Both the position numbers and the translations under genes were made by a program. From Truepera sp. (GTDB lineage: Bacteria > Deinococcota > Deinococci > Deinococcales > Trueperaceae), in NCBI GenBank assembly GCA_018333775.1, contig JAGXSO010000101.1, positions 1 to 13,782 on the forward strand: DNA of 13,782 bases, read 5' to 3'. Positions 1 through 5,841 of the stretch are shown one piece after another. Within the stretch, counting starts at the first letter, position 1, and each line of letters begins with the position of its first letter. A model generated the notes under the pieces. That model was not told where the DNA came from, searched no databases, and saw only the letters and a program-made list of their open reading frames with translations.

Positions 1-714
1 CGCATTCAGCAGGCTTGACTTGCCAACGTTAGGCCGCCCGACGATAGCCAGCCGAGCGCCGCGCCGCACCATCGCCCCCGCCTTGGCGGTAGCCAGCAGG
101 CGCTCGCAGCGCGCTAGCGCCTGGCGCAGCGGGGTGGCGAACTCACTCTCCGGCACCCCTTCCTCAGGGTAATCCAAGACCGCCTGCAAGTTGCCATAGA
201 CACCGGTAAGGTCCATCTGAATCCGGTCTAGCTCGCGGCTCAGCGCTTTGCTTAAGCCCAGGTTAGCGTTGCGCCGGGCCTGGTCGGACTGCGCCATAAC
301 CAGGTCCAGCACCGCCTCGGCCTGCACCAGGTCGATCCGCCCGCTCAAGTAGGCGCGCAGGGTGAACTCGCCGGGGCCGGCCAGCCGGGCGCCGCGCCTG
401 AGGCAGAGCGCCAGCACCGCCCTTAGCACCGCCGGGCCGCCGTGAGTCTGCAACTCGATCACGTCCTGAGCGGTGTACGAGTGGGGCGCCCGGAAGGTGA
501 GTGCGAGCGCCTCATCGATCAGCTCACTGCCGTCGCGGATCCGGCCGTAGATCACCCGCCCGCCGGGAAGCGCGCTAAGGCGCTGCTTGCTGACAAAGAT
601 CTGCTCGGCTAACCGGAAGCTCTCTGGTCCTGAGAGCCGCACTACGCCGATTGCCCCGCTGCCGGGGGCGGTGGCGATGGCGGCGATGGTGTCATGAAGC
701 GGCGGGAGCGCCAT
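1..714 (-). CDS. mnmE: tRNA uridine-5-carboxymethylaminomethyl modification GTPase MnmE, N-terminal part (3' end outside window)
   Basis: With MnmG, MnmE modifies the wobble uridine of certain tRNAs at carbon 5, using a folate one-carbon unit and GTP hydrolysis in the cytoplasm. The minus strand stays open from an ATG at 714 to the window edge, giving 238 residues. The start reads MALPPLHDTIAAIATAPGSG. The segment GAIGVVRLSG and the later GEFTLRAYLSGRIDLVQAEA are typical of the N-terminal folate-binding domain and the start of the helical domain. The last visible residues are GRPNVGKSSLLNA, the P-loop (G1) of the inserted GTPase domain, so about half the usual ~450 residues are present. No Shine-Dalgarno (SD) sequence is seen before the ATG. 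A -10-like TACCCT lies 7 nt upstream, which suggests a leaderless mRNA. The gene is divergent from truA. Confidence 0.95.
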   Translation of the reverse strand, partial: MALPPLHDTIAAIATAPGSGAIGVVRLSGPESFRLAEQIFVSKQRLSALPGGRVIYGRIRDGSELIDEALALTFRAPHSYTAQDVIELQTHGGPAVLRAVLALCLRRGARLAGPGEFTLRAYLSGRIDLVQAEAVLDLVMAQSDQARRNANLGLSKALSRELDRIQMDLTGVYGNLQAVLDYPEEGVPESEFATPLRQALARCERLLATAKAGAMVRRGARLAIVGRPNVGKSSLLNA

Positions 715-721
715 CGGCTCA

Positions 722-732
722 AGGGTAGCATA
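722..732. promoter_or_regulatory. Overlapping divergent -10 elements between mnmE and truA
   Basis: Only 69 bp separate the mnmE and truA starts. On the plus strand TAGCAT (726-731) is followed by 6 nt and an ATG at 738. On the minus strand TATGCT (727-732) and TACCCT (722-727, preceded by TGC as in an extended -10) lie 12 and 7 nt before the mnmE ATG. The same bases could therefore serve as -10 boxes in both directions. No good -35 hexamer is visible for either. This is inferred from motif and spacing only. Confidence 0.4.
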
Positions 733-783
733 GAGCGATGGCGACAAGGACTTTCTGGCTATGGCCCGCTGCTGGAGCGAGCG

Positions 784-1572
784 ATGCGCCGCATTAGAGT
801 AACGCTCGAGTATGACGGCAGCGACTTTTATGGCTGGCAGTTGCAAGCCGGTGGTGAGCGGACCGTCCAGGGGGTGCTCGAGCGCGCCTTAGCCGATATC
901 CCTGGAGCCGGGCCGCGCATTATTGCGGCTGGCCGCACCGACGCCGGCGTCCACGCTCTGGCTATGACCGCGCACTACGACACCGCGGACGCCATCCCCC
1001 TAGAGCGGGTGCAGATGGCCCTAAACGCCCGCCTTCCAGACGATATCCGGGTGCTTAGCGCCGAGGCTGTGGATGAAGGCTTCCACGCGCAGTTTAGCTG
1101 CCGCTACCGGCGCTACCTCTACCGGCTGCGGCAGGTGCGCAGCGATGAGCGCGGGGTAGCGCTGGCACGCCGCCGGGCGCTTCACCTCTGGCAGCGCTTA
1201 GAGGTGGCGGCGATGCAAGAGGCTGCGGGGTATTTTGAAGGCACCCGCGACTTTGCCGCCCTGGCCACCGACGAAACGCGCAGCACTACCCGCACCGTTT
1301 ATCGCTGCCGCCTGCAAGTTTTAGAGCGCGACCTGGCGCTACACGTAGCAGCCGACGGCTTCTTGCGCAACATGGTGCGCGCCCTGGTCGGGACGCTGTT
1401 GTGGGTAGGGGAAGGCCGCCTCCGCCCCGAGCAGCTGCCCGCCTTGCTGATGACCAGGGACCGCCGTCAGGCGGGGCATAACGTGCCGCCCCACGGGCTC
1501 TACTTCGTGGAGGCGGGCTATACCGCCTGGGACGAGGCCTTGCCAGACCCTGACCTGCCGAAGCTGATTTAG
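784..1572 (+). CDS. truA: tRNA pseudouridine(38-40) synthase TruA
   Basis: TruA isomerises uridines 38-40 in the tRNA anticodon arm to pseudouridine. The protein has 262 residues, the usual size. The N-terminus MRRIRVTLEYDGSDFYGWQ is the family signature, and the catalytic Asp is D53 in GRTDAGVHA. Further family blocks are RRYLYRLR in the middle, FLRNMVRALVGTLL and the C-terminal GLYFVEAGY. An in-frame GTG/ATG extension to 694 exists, but it would overlap mnmE and lacks family similarity. The ATG at 784 has a GGAG six bases upstream and fits known TruA starts. A 19-codon frame (738-797) overlaps this start and may couple translation. Confidence 0.96.
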   Translation: MRRIRVTLEYDGSDFYGWQLQAGGERTVQGVLERALADIPGAGPRIIAAGRTDAGVHALAMTAHYDTADAIPLERVQMALNARLPDDIRVLSAEAVDEGFHAQFSCRYRRYLYRLRQVRSDERGVALARRRALHLWQRLEVAAMQEAAGYFEGTRDFAALATDETRSTTRTVYRCRLQVLERDLALHVAADGFLRNMVRALVGTLLWVGEGRLRPEQLPALLMTRDRRQAGHNVPPHGLYFVEAGYTAWDEALPDPDLPKLI

Positions 1573-1619
1573 CGAGGGAATTGCCCATGAACGCTTGTTC
1601 ACCACCGCGCCTGAAAACA

Positions 1620-1700
1620 GGGCGACCTTCAGCGAAACGCCGAGCGTAAGCGTCCAAGGTTCGCCCCTACTGGCTTCTAACTTCTAGCTCCTAACTGCTG
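1620..1700. repeat. Palindromic intergenic repeat with GTAG foot and purine-rich tail
   Basis: GGGCGACCTT (1620-1629) pairs with AAGGTTCGCCC (1656-1666), with one bulge, to make a long stem-loop. Just outside the right arm lies CTAC (1667-1670), GTAG on the other strand. Then comes a tract of TCTAACT/TCCTAACT-like words to about 1700. Read on the minus strand, the order is a purine-rich tract of AGGAG/AGAAG words, then GTAGGGGCGAA, then the palindrome. The same order occurs at 13634-13718, so this is a dispersed repeat family. It could also act as a transcription barrier behind truA. No gene is seen between truA and the IS element. Confidence 0.6.
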
Positions 1701-1722
1701 ATTTTCGCGGGGTTGTAAACTG

Positions 1723-1753
1723 TTGACATTTTTGTGGCTATATATGCTACAAT
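1723..1753 (+). promoter_or_regulatory. tnpA promoter: TTGACA and extended -10 TGCTACAAT, leaderless
   Basis: A perfect -35 TTGACA (1723-1728) is followed, after a 19-bp spacer, by TACAAT (1748-1753), preceded by TGC as in extended -10 promoters. The tnpA GTG codon begins 6 nt after the -10, where transcription itself should start. The mRNA would therefore have no leader and no ribosome-binding site. The long spacer may weaken use of the -35 box. Confidence 0.6.
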
Positions 1754-1759
1754 GTACCC

Positions 1760-2329
1760 GTGAAGCTGAGTGTATGGGCAAAGCAGCAGGGGATCGCCTA
1801 CAAGACTGCCTGGCGGATGTGGAAGCTGGGGCAGTTACCTATTCCGGCGGAGCAACTGCCGACCGGAACAATAATAGTGCATCCACCTGCGGCTATTACG
1901 GGTGCGGGGGCGATACTTTACGCCAGAGTAGCGAGTGCCGACCAGAAAGCTGACCTTGACCGGCAGGTAGCGAGATTGAGCGAGTTCGCCGCTGCGAACA
2001 AGCTGCACGTGGTGGCGGTAGTCAAAGAGGTTGGATCGGGTCTGAACGGACGCCGACGGGCGATGCTCAAACTACTTCGCGATCCCTCGATAGCGGTTAT
2101 TGTGGTTGAACATCGCGACCGCCTGATGCGTTTTGGCCTGGAATACCTGGAAGCCGCCTTGCAGGCTCAGGGAAGGAAGCTTATGGTCGTGAACCCTGAA
2201 GAGCTGAAGGACGATGTCGTTAGAGACCTGCATGAGGTAATCGTCTCGCTATGTGCCAGGCTGTACGGTAGGCGTTCAGCTAAGAATCGAGCCAAAAGAG
2301 CTATGGACGTGGTCCTGAATGAAGCGTAG
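1760..2329 (+). CDS. tnpA: IS607-family serine recombinase (transposase TnpA), nucleophile position Ala
   Basis: This is the DNA strand-transfer enzyme of IS607 elements, 189 residues from GTG 1760. Residues 1-45 (KLSVWAKQQGIAYKTAWRMWK) form the MerR-like helix-turn-helix. Residues 52-180 are the small serine-recombinase catalytic domain, with YARVASADQKADLDRQ, then EVGSGLNGRRRAMLKLLRD, then EHRDRLMRFGLEYLEAAL. The conserved Arg residues of the family are visible in these last two blocks. In the family the active serine is the S of YARVS. Here that codon is GCG (Ala58), followed by Ser59. The protein is otherwise full length, so it may be inactive or may use Ser59. The stop overlaps tnpB by 11 nt, implying translational coupling. 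Confidence 0.9.
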   Translation: MKLSVWAKQQGIAYKTAWRMWKLGQLPIPAEQLPTGTIIVHPPAAITGAGAILYARVASADQKADLDRQVARLSEFAAANKLHVVAVVKEVGSGLNGRRRAMLKLLRDPSIAVIVVEHRDRLMRFGLEYLEAALQAQGRKLMVVNPEELKDDVVRDLHEVIVSLCARLYGRRSAKNRAKRAMDVVLNEA

Positions 2330-3887
2330 GGGAAGGAAGCGGCAACCGATGGCTGAGCAGGTCCGTACCTACCAGACCCGCATCAATGTTACCGCTGAGC
2401 AGGAGGCCCTGCTCTCAGAGTACGCCACGATCTTCGGTAAAGCCGAGCGGACGTTGTTTGCCAGGCTCCAGGCGGGGGAAGAGATCAATGCTCTGAAACG
2501 GGACTTCCAGCAATGCTTTGGTATCACCGCCAGGCAGTTCAACGCCATCAACGCGCAGCTATCGGGCAGGGTGCGCTCTATCAAGGAGATGCAGCTCGCT
2601 CTGGTTGAAACGCTCACCGAAAGGATCGAAGAGGCAGAGAAGGAGCTGGCAAAGATCACCAAGCCTGCCGTTCTACATCAGAAGAAGCGTCGCCTGGCCA
2701 GGTTGCAATATCACCTTGCCCAGCTGAAGGAGGACACCGAAGCAGGCCGGGTCAGGCTCTGTTTCGGCTCTAAAAAGCTCTTCCGGGCGCAGTTCCGGTT
2801 GAAGGAGAACGGCTACAAGGCTTCGCCCGACCATTCTTCTCATGCTGAATGGCTTAAAGACTGGCAGCAAGCCAGAGCTAACCAGTTCTTGGTGCTGGGC
2901 TCCAAAGATGAGACCGCAGGCTGCCAGGGCTGTGTGGCAACCGTAGCTGAGGATGGCGGTATCACCCTTAAGCTCAGGCTACCCAACTCCCTGCTAGCGA
3001 AGCACACCGTGATCGAGGGTCTTAGCTTTGCTTACGGACAGCCTGAGATGGTTGCGGCGATTGGGCGCAACCTATCAGCTGACCAAGCTGACTGGCAACC
3101 GATCAGCTACCGGTTTATGAGGGATGAGAAGGGGTGGCGGGTCTTCGTTACGGTCAGTCTGCCCAGGGTTAAACTTAACTCCGATTACAGGCTTGGCGTG
3201 ATCGGCATAGACCTCAACGCCGACAGCCTAGCCGTTACTGAGACCGACCGCTGCGGTAACCCGCTAACCTCCTTCGCGGTGCCTTGCGTTACCTATGGCA
3301 AGAGCGCCTCCCAGCGTAAAGCCGTTATCGGCGAGGCAGTCAAGCAGATAATCGCCTTCGCTAAGGCCAAGGGCAAGCCGCTGGTGGTAGAGCGGCTCGA
3401 CTTTGAGAAGAAGAAAGCGGCTTTAGAACAAGAATCACCCCGCTATGCCCGCATGTTGTCTTCGCTGGCCTATCGGCAGCTACAGGCGATTATCAGGGCC
3501 AGGGCCTTTGATGCCGGTATCCAGGTATTCGAGGTTAATCCCGCTTTTACCTCTGTTATCGGCAGGTATAAGTTCCAGCACCGTTACGGGCTGTCGGCCC
3601 ATACTGCCGCAGCGCTGGTAATCGGTCGCCGGTCTTTGGGTTTGCGAGAGTCGTTGCCGAGTCAGCTTCAGGGCACCCTCCCCCTATCCGCGAGAAAGCG
3701 GGGGAGGCATGTGTGGAGCAGGTGGGCAGCGCTCTCTAAGACTATAGCCGCGCATGCAGCGCACGGGCGGTCGGGGCAGTCCCGATCCTCGCCGTCACCT
3801 GGCTTAGGCAAGGCACGGCTTGTGACCATACTGCCCGTTGCCGGTGAGACTCCGGCAGGCGAATCGTCAGCAGAACTGTTCGGCTGA
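2319..3887 (+). CDS. tnpB: TnpB-related RNA-guided nuclease of IS607 element, zinc-finger-less subfamily
   Basis: TnpB proteins are RNA-guided DNA nucleases, ancestors of Cas12, that help IS200/605 and IS607 elements persist. This 522-residue protein is long for the family (about 400). Residues 1-140 are a charged helical N-terminal region, and CFGSKKLFRAQF (148-159) is characteristic of this subfamily. RuvC-I is VIGIDLNADSLAVTE with Asp298, and RuvC-II is LVVERLDF with Glu358. The usual CxxC...CxxC zinc ribbon before RuvC-III is missing. At the RuvC-III position the sequence is LSAHTAAALVIGRR, so His428 replaces the usual Asp. The C-terminal PSQLQGTLPLSARKRGRHVW is, from memory, shared by relatives, so the gene appears complete. 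An ATG at 2349 is an alternative start. The 3' end overlaps the candidate omega RNA. Confidence 0.88.
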   Translation: MKRRGRKRQPMAEQVRTYQTRINVTAEQEALLSEYATIFGKAERTLFARLQAGEEINALKRDFQQCFGITARQFNAINAQLSGRVRSIKEMQLALVETLTERIEEAEKELAKITKPAVLHQKKRRLARLQYHLAQLKEDTEAGRVRLCFGSKKLFRAQFRLKENGYKASPDHSSHAEWLKDWQQARANQFLVLGSKDETAGCQGCVATVAEDGGITLKLRLPNSLLAKHTVIEGLSFAYGQPEMVAAIGRNLSADQADWQPISYRFMRDEKGWRVFVTVSLPRVKLNSDYRLGVIGIDLNADSLAVTETDRCGNPLTSFAVPCVTYGKSASQRKAVIGEAVKQIIAFAKAKGKPLVVERLDFEKKKAALEQESPRYARMLSSLAYRQLQAIIRARAFDAGIQVFEVNPAFTSVIGRYKFQHRYGLSAHTAAALVIGRRSLGLRESLPSQLQGTLPLSARKRGRHVWSRWAALSKTIAAHAAHGRSGQSRSSPSPGLGKARLVTILPVAGETPAGESSAELFG

Positions 3888-3908
3888 CGTCATGGAATAG
3901 CTGTCCAT
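3771..3908 (+). ncRNA. Candidate TnpB omega RNA (guide RNA scaffold), overlapping tnpB 3' end
   Basis: Five consecutive inverted repeats lie across the tnpB end. They are TCGGG/CCCGA (3771-3785), GTCAC/GTGAC (3794-3826), TGCCGG/CCGGCA (3839-3857), GTCAGC/GCTGAC extended by an inner GAA/TTC (3866-3888), and CATGGA/TCCATG (3891-3908). In TnpB systems the guide RNA is made from exactly this place, the tnpB 3' end up to the right element border, and the guide is the adjoining host DNA. The hairpins are seen directly; the function is inferred. Some of the structure could instead be a terminator. Confidence 0.5.
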
Positions 3909-3922
3909 GTTTTTAGGAACGG

Positions 3923-3931
3923 TGCTATAGT
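3923..3931 (+). promoter_or_regulatory. moaC leaderless promoter, extended -10 TGCTATAGT
   Basis: TGC plus TATAGT (3926-3931) is followed by 6 nt and the moaC ATG. No -35 hexamer sits at the right distance, as is tolerated for extended -10 promoters. No ribosome-binding site precedes the ATG. The box closely resembles TGCTACAAT before tnpA, and the TGAGCCGATG context is shared with mnmE. Confidence 0.6.
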
Positions 3932-3937
3932 GAGCCG

Positions 3938-4411
3938 ATGTCCACCCACTTTGAAGACAGCAAGGCCGTCATGGTCGATGTCTCCCATAAGCCGGAGACC
4001 GCCCGTATGGCTGTGGCCGAGGCGGTGGTGTGGCTCCCGCCGGAGGTGCTCGCAGCCCTGCAAGGCGGGGTCGGCAAAGGTGACGCGTTATTTGTAGCCG
4101 AGCTAGCCGGCATCATGGCCGCCAAACGCACCAGCGAGCTGATCCCGCTCTGCCATCCGCTGCCCCTAACCAGCGTTAAGGTGACCGGTGTCGTCACCCC
4201 GCCGCAGGTGGTATTCACCGCGACCTGCAAAACCACCGCCCAGACCGGCGTGGAGATGGAGGCGCTGACCGCCGCCGGCGTCGCCGCCTTGACCCTCTAC
4301 GATATGCTCAAGGCCGCCGGCAAGGGGATAGTAATCCGTGAGCTTAGGCTGCTCAGTAAAGAGGGAGGGAAGTCCGGGCCGTGGACAGCCGCACCTACGT
4401 CAGACCGCTGA
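3938..4411 (+). CDS. moaC: Cyclic pyranopterin monophosphate synthase MoaC (molybdenum cofactor synthesis)
   Basis: MoaC converts the MoaA product 3',8-cyclo-7,8-dihydro-GTP to cyclic pyranopterin monophosphate, an early step of molybdopterin synthesis. The protein has 157 residues, the normal size. Family blocks are MVDVSHKPETARMAVAEA near the N-terminus, MAAKRTSELIPLCHPLPLT with the catalytic Lys63 and His73, TGVEMEALTAAGVAALTLYDMLKA with the acidic residues and Asp122/Lys125, and a tail ending near GGKSG. The last ten codons past GGKSG overlap the next gene by 31 nt and may be a lineage-specific extension. No other Moco gene is nearby; the gene heads a run of small cytosolic genes instead. 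Confidence 0.95.
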   Translation: MSTHFEDSKAVMVDVSHKPETARMAVAEAVVWLPPEVLAALQGGVGKGDALFVAELAGIMAAKRTSELIPLCHPLPLTSVKVTGVVTPPQVVFTATCKTTAQTGVEMEALTAAGVAALTLYDMLKAAGKGIVIRELRLLSKEGGKSGPWTAAPTSDR

Positions 4412-4833
4412 CCGTTGAAGATGGCGAACTACTGCATGAGATCGACCAGCAGGAGGCTCGGCGCTACCGGCTCGAGCCCGCCCTGACGCGCGGCAGCCTC
4501 AGCTTTTATGCCCGCACCGGTCACTCCTTGGTGGCCGTGCGCGGCGACCGTCCGTGCGGTTTCGTGTTGGCCCAGGCGGTCTGGAACGGCACCCGCCCCA
4601 CCGTGGTGGCTACCCGGTTAGCGGTCTTGGCTGATGATGACGACGAGGCTCGAGCGGCGCTGGTAGCGGCCCTCACCAAGAGCGCTTATGATGCAGCCGT
4701 CTACGACTTGCAGGTGCAGCTCAGCCGCCGAGACGGGCGCACCGCCCAGGTGCTCACTAGCCAGCAGTACCGCGATCTGCCGCTAAGCTTCTATGGCCGG
4801 GTGCTGGGGTCGCGCGGGCAGGAGGGAACTTGA
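4381..4833 (+). CDS. GNAT-like protein, probable acetyltransferase-fold (DUF1999-type)
   Basis: The protein has 150 residues from a GTG at 4381. Its N-terminus (YVRPLTVEDGELLHEIDQQEA) has the R-x-L-T-x-x-D pattern that opens many GNAT N-acetyltransferases. It continues with SLVAVRGDRPCGFVLAQAVWNG (strands beta-2 to beta-4 by pattern) and TVVATRLAVLADDDDEARAALVAALTKSAYD, where the acetyl-CoA-binding loop would sit. A clear R/QxxGxG/A motif is missing, so catalysis is uncertain. It overlaps moaC by 31 nt and the following gene by one base of its stop codon (TGATG), indicating co-translation. Substrate unknown. The fold call is by pattern only. Confidence 0.65.
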   Translation: MDSRTYVRPLTVEDGELLHEIDQQEARRYRLEPALTRGSLSFYARTGHSLVAVRGDRPCGFVLAQAVWNGTRPTVVATRLAVLADDDDEARAALVAALTKSAYDAAVYDLQVQLSRRDGRTAQVLTSQQYRDLPLSFYGRVLGSRGQEGT

Positions 4834-5042
4834 TGACGCGAGTGCTGCTAGGCGTGCGCGGCATGGACCATGAGGCCGCCGTCCAGAAAGTAACCCGGGC
4901 GTTGCTGGCGGTGCCAGGCGTGGCCAGGGTTAGCGCTACCGCTGACGAGCAGGCCAGCGTTGAATACGACGCTACCGAGGTCACGGTGATGGAGCTGATC
5001 CGGGCACTGCGCCGAATCGGCTTTCTGGCCGGGATGGAGTAG
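4833..5042 (+). CDS. HMA-fold (heavy-metal-associated-like) small protein lacking the CxxC motif
   Basis: The protein has 69 residues. The frame also opens with TTG at 4830, but ATG 4833 has GGAGGG six bases upstream and overlaps the preceding stop as TGATG. Its layout follows the HMA domain of copper chaperones: a first strand ending at GVRGM, a helix AAVQKVTRALLAVPGV, the strand VARVSATADEQASVEYD, then the helix MELIRALRRIGF. Where HMA proteins carry GMxCxxC, this one has GMDHEA, with no cysteine anywhere. Classical Cu(I)/thiolate binding is therefore not possible. It may bind another ligand through the Met/Asp/His group or act as a protein-interaction module. Confidence 0.75.
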   Translation: MTRVLLGVRGMDHEAAVQKVTRALLAVPGVARVSATADEQASVEYDATEVTVMELIRALRRIGFLAGME

Positions 5043-5060
5043 CAGCCCCACACACGGGTC

Positions 5061-5396
5061 ATGGCGAATCGGCACCATAACGAAACCGTCTATGTGGGGG
5101 TCTATCTGGCGCGGCTCGAGCTCCCCTGGGCACGGAGCCTGAAGGAGAAGCGCGCGGTGGTCAAGCCGGTTGCCGAAAAGCTCAAGGCGCGCTTCCCGGT
5201 CTCGGTAGCGCGGCTTGAGGGCCTTAATGCCCACACCTGGGAAGTAATCGGCGCTAGTGCTCTCAGCAGCGACGCAGTCTGGCTCGAGGGGCTCTTAAAC
5301 AGCGTGGACGCCTTCGTGCGGAGCGTAGCCGAGTGCCGCGTGAGCGCCAGCCGGATCGAGCTGGCGCCCTGGCCCAACCTGGACAGGGTAGAATAG
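5061..5396 (+). CDS. DUF503 / YlxP-family protein
   Basis: The protein has 111 residues, slightly longer than the usual ~95 of DUF503. VGVYLARLELPWARSLKEKRAVVKPVAEKLKARFPVSVARLEG matches the family pattern, where strand 1 leads into the invariant S-LK-KR stretch. The C-terminus follows with VIGASALSSDAVWLEGLLNSVDAFV. The family is small, cytosolic and of poorly defined function; members are often encoded near rbfA/infB ribosome-maturation genes. Here it is 18 nt behind the HMA-like gene in the moaC run. No ribosome-binding site is seen upstream, so the exact start is uncertain. Its TAG stop shares a base with a possible -10 for the next gene. Confidence 0.85.
   Translation: MANRHHNETVYVGVYLARLELPWARSLKEKRAVVKPVAEKLKARFPVSVARLEGLNAHTWEVIGASALSSDAVWLEGLLNSVDAFVRSVAECRVSASRIELAPWPNLDRVE
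5389..5394 (+). promoter_or_regulatory. Possible -10 (TAGAAT) for the Asp23-fakA pair
   Basis: TAGAAT matches the -10 consensus well and overlaps the stop codon of the DUF503 gene. Transcription starting about 7 nt later would give a leader of roughly 40 nt containing the AGGAGG site before ATG 5440. No convincing -35 is visible, so read-through from the moaC run is equally possible. Confidence 0.35.
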
Positions 5397-5439
5397 CCAA
5401 ATCGCGTGACCGGCCCTCAGGTCATGCCAGGAGGTCGCT

Positions 5440-5841
5440 ATGGATACCACTAAGGCCGAGCCTAAGCCGGCCAGGCGCGCCAAACCCGCGCCCCCACCCC
5501 CAGTTATCGACAAGGTTGCCGTCACTGACGGAGCGCTAGCCACCATTATCGGGCTGGCCGCCCACGAGGTGCCGGGGGTGGTCGGCATGGCTCCCGCTAC
5601 CATTCGCGAGGGCTTAAAGCGCATCTTAGGAGTGCGCCAGGCCGACGAAGGTGTGGTGATCAAGCGCGATGATGAGCTCGCTCCGGCTACTATCGACCTG
5701 CATGTGGTGGTAGCTTACGGCGTCAATATCCCGGTGGTCGCCGAGTCGATCCGCGAGCGGGTGGTGTATGCCGCCGAGACCTACGCCGGTGTCAAACTAG
5801 CGCGGGTGCGCATCCACGTGGCCGGAGTCAGCCGTGGTTAA
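5440..5841 (+). CDS. Asp23/Gls24 (YloU-like) envelope stress family protein
   Basis: The protein has 133 residues from ATG 5440, with AGGAGG upstream. Residues 1-24 are a basic, proline-rich tail (KPARRAKPAPPPP) not needed for the fold. The rest is the Asp23 domain: VAVTDGALATIIGLAAHEVPGVVGM, then GVVIKRDDELAPATIDLHVVVAYGVNIPVVAESIRERVVYAAETYAGVKLARVRIHVAGV. The gene order Asp23 family then DhaL/FakA matches yloU-yloV in Firmicutes. It overlaps fakA by 8 nt and is therefore probably co-translated. A link to lipid or envelope homeostasis is inferred from this conserved pairing; the molecular role is unknown. Confidence 0.9.
   Translation: MDTTKAEPKPARRAKPAPPPPVIDKVAVTDGALATIIGLAAHEVPGVVGMAPATIREGLKRILGVRQADEGVVIKRDDELAPATIDLHVVVAYGVNIPVVAESIRERVVYAAETYAGVKLARVRIHVAGVSRG

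Larger units (their letters stand above)
1723..3908 (+). mobile_element. IS607-family insertion sequence (tnpA + tnpB + candidate omega RNA); ends approximate
   Basis: A serine recombinase with an N-terminal MerR-like helix-turn-helix, followed by an overlapping tnpB, is the organisation of IS607 elements. These lack terminal inverted repeats and target duplications, so the borders cannot be fixed from one copy. I place the left side near the tnpA promoter and the right side after the last hairpin (3908). Base composition is less GC-rich than the neighbours. CTCGAG, found 17 times elsewhere in the window, is absent here, which fits foreign origin. The right end lies within about 20 bp of the moaC promoter. 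Confidence 0.75.

Noticed and set aside
694..783. Longer TruA N-terminus
   Set aside because: It would overlap mnmE, and the extra 30 residues lack family similarity; ATG 784 has a GGAG site.
1286..1657. Minus-strand frames over the truA end
   Set aside because: Low-complexity Arg/Ala/Pro translation, antisense to truA, and no conserved motif.
1723..1953. Frame from ATG 1723 ahead of tnpA
   Set aside because: It lies in the tnpA promoter and overlaps the recombinase in another frame, with cysteine/glycine-rich nonsense composition.
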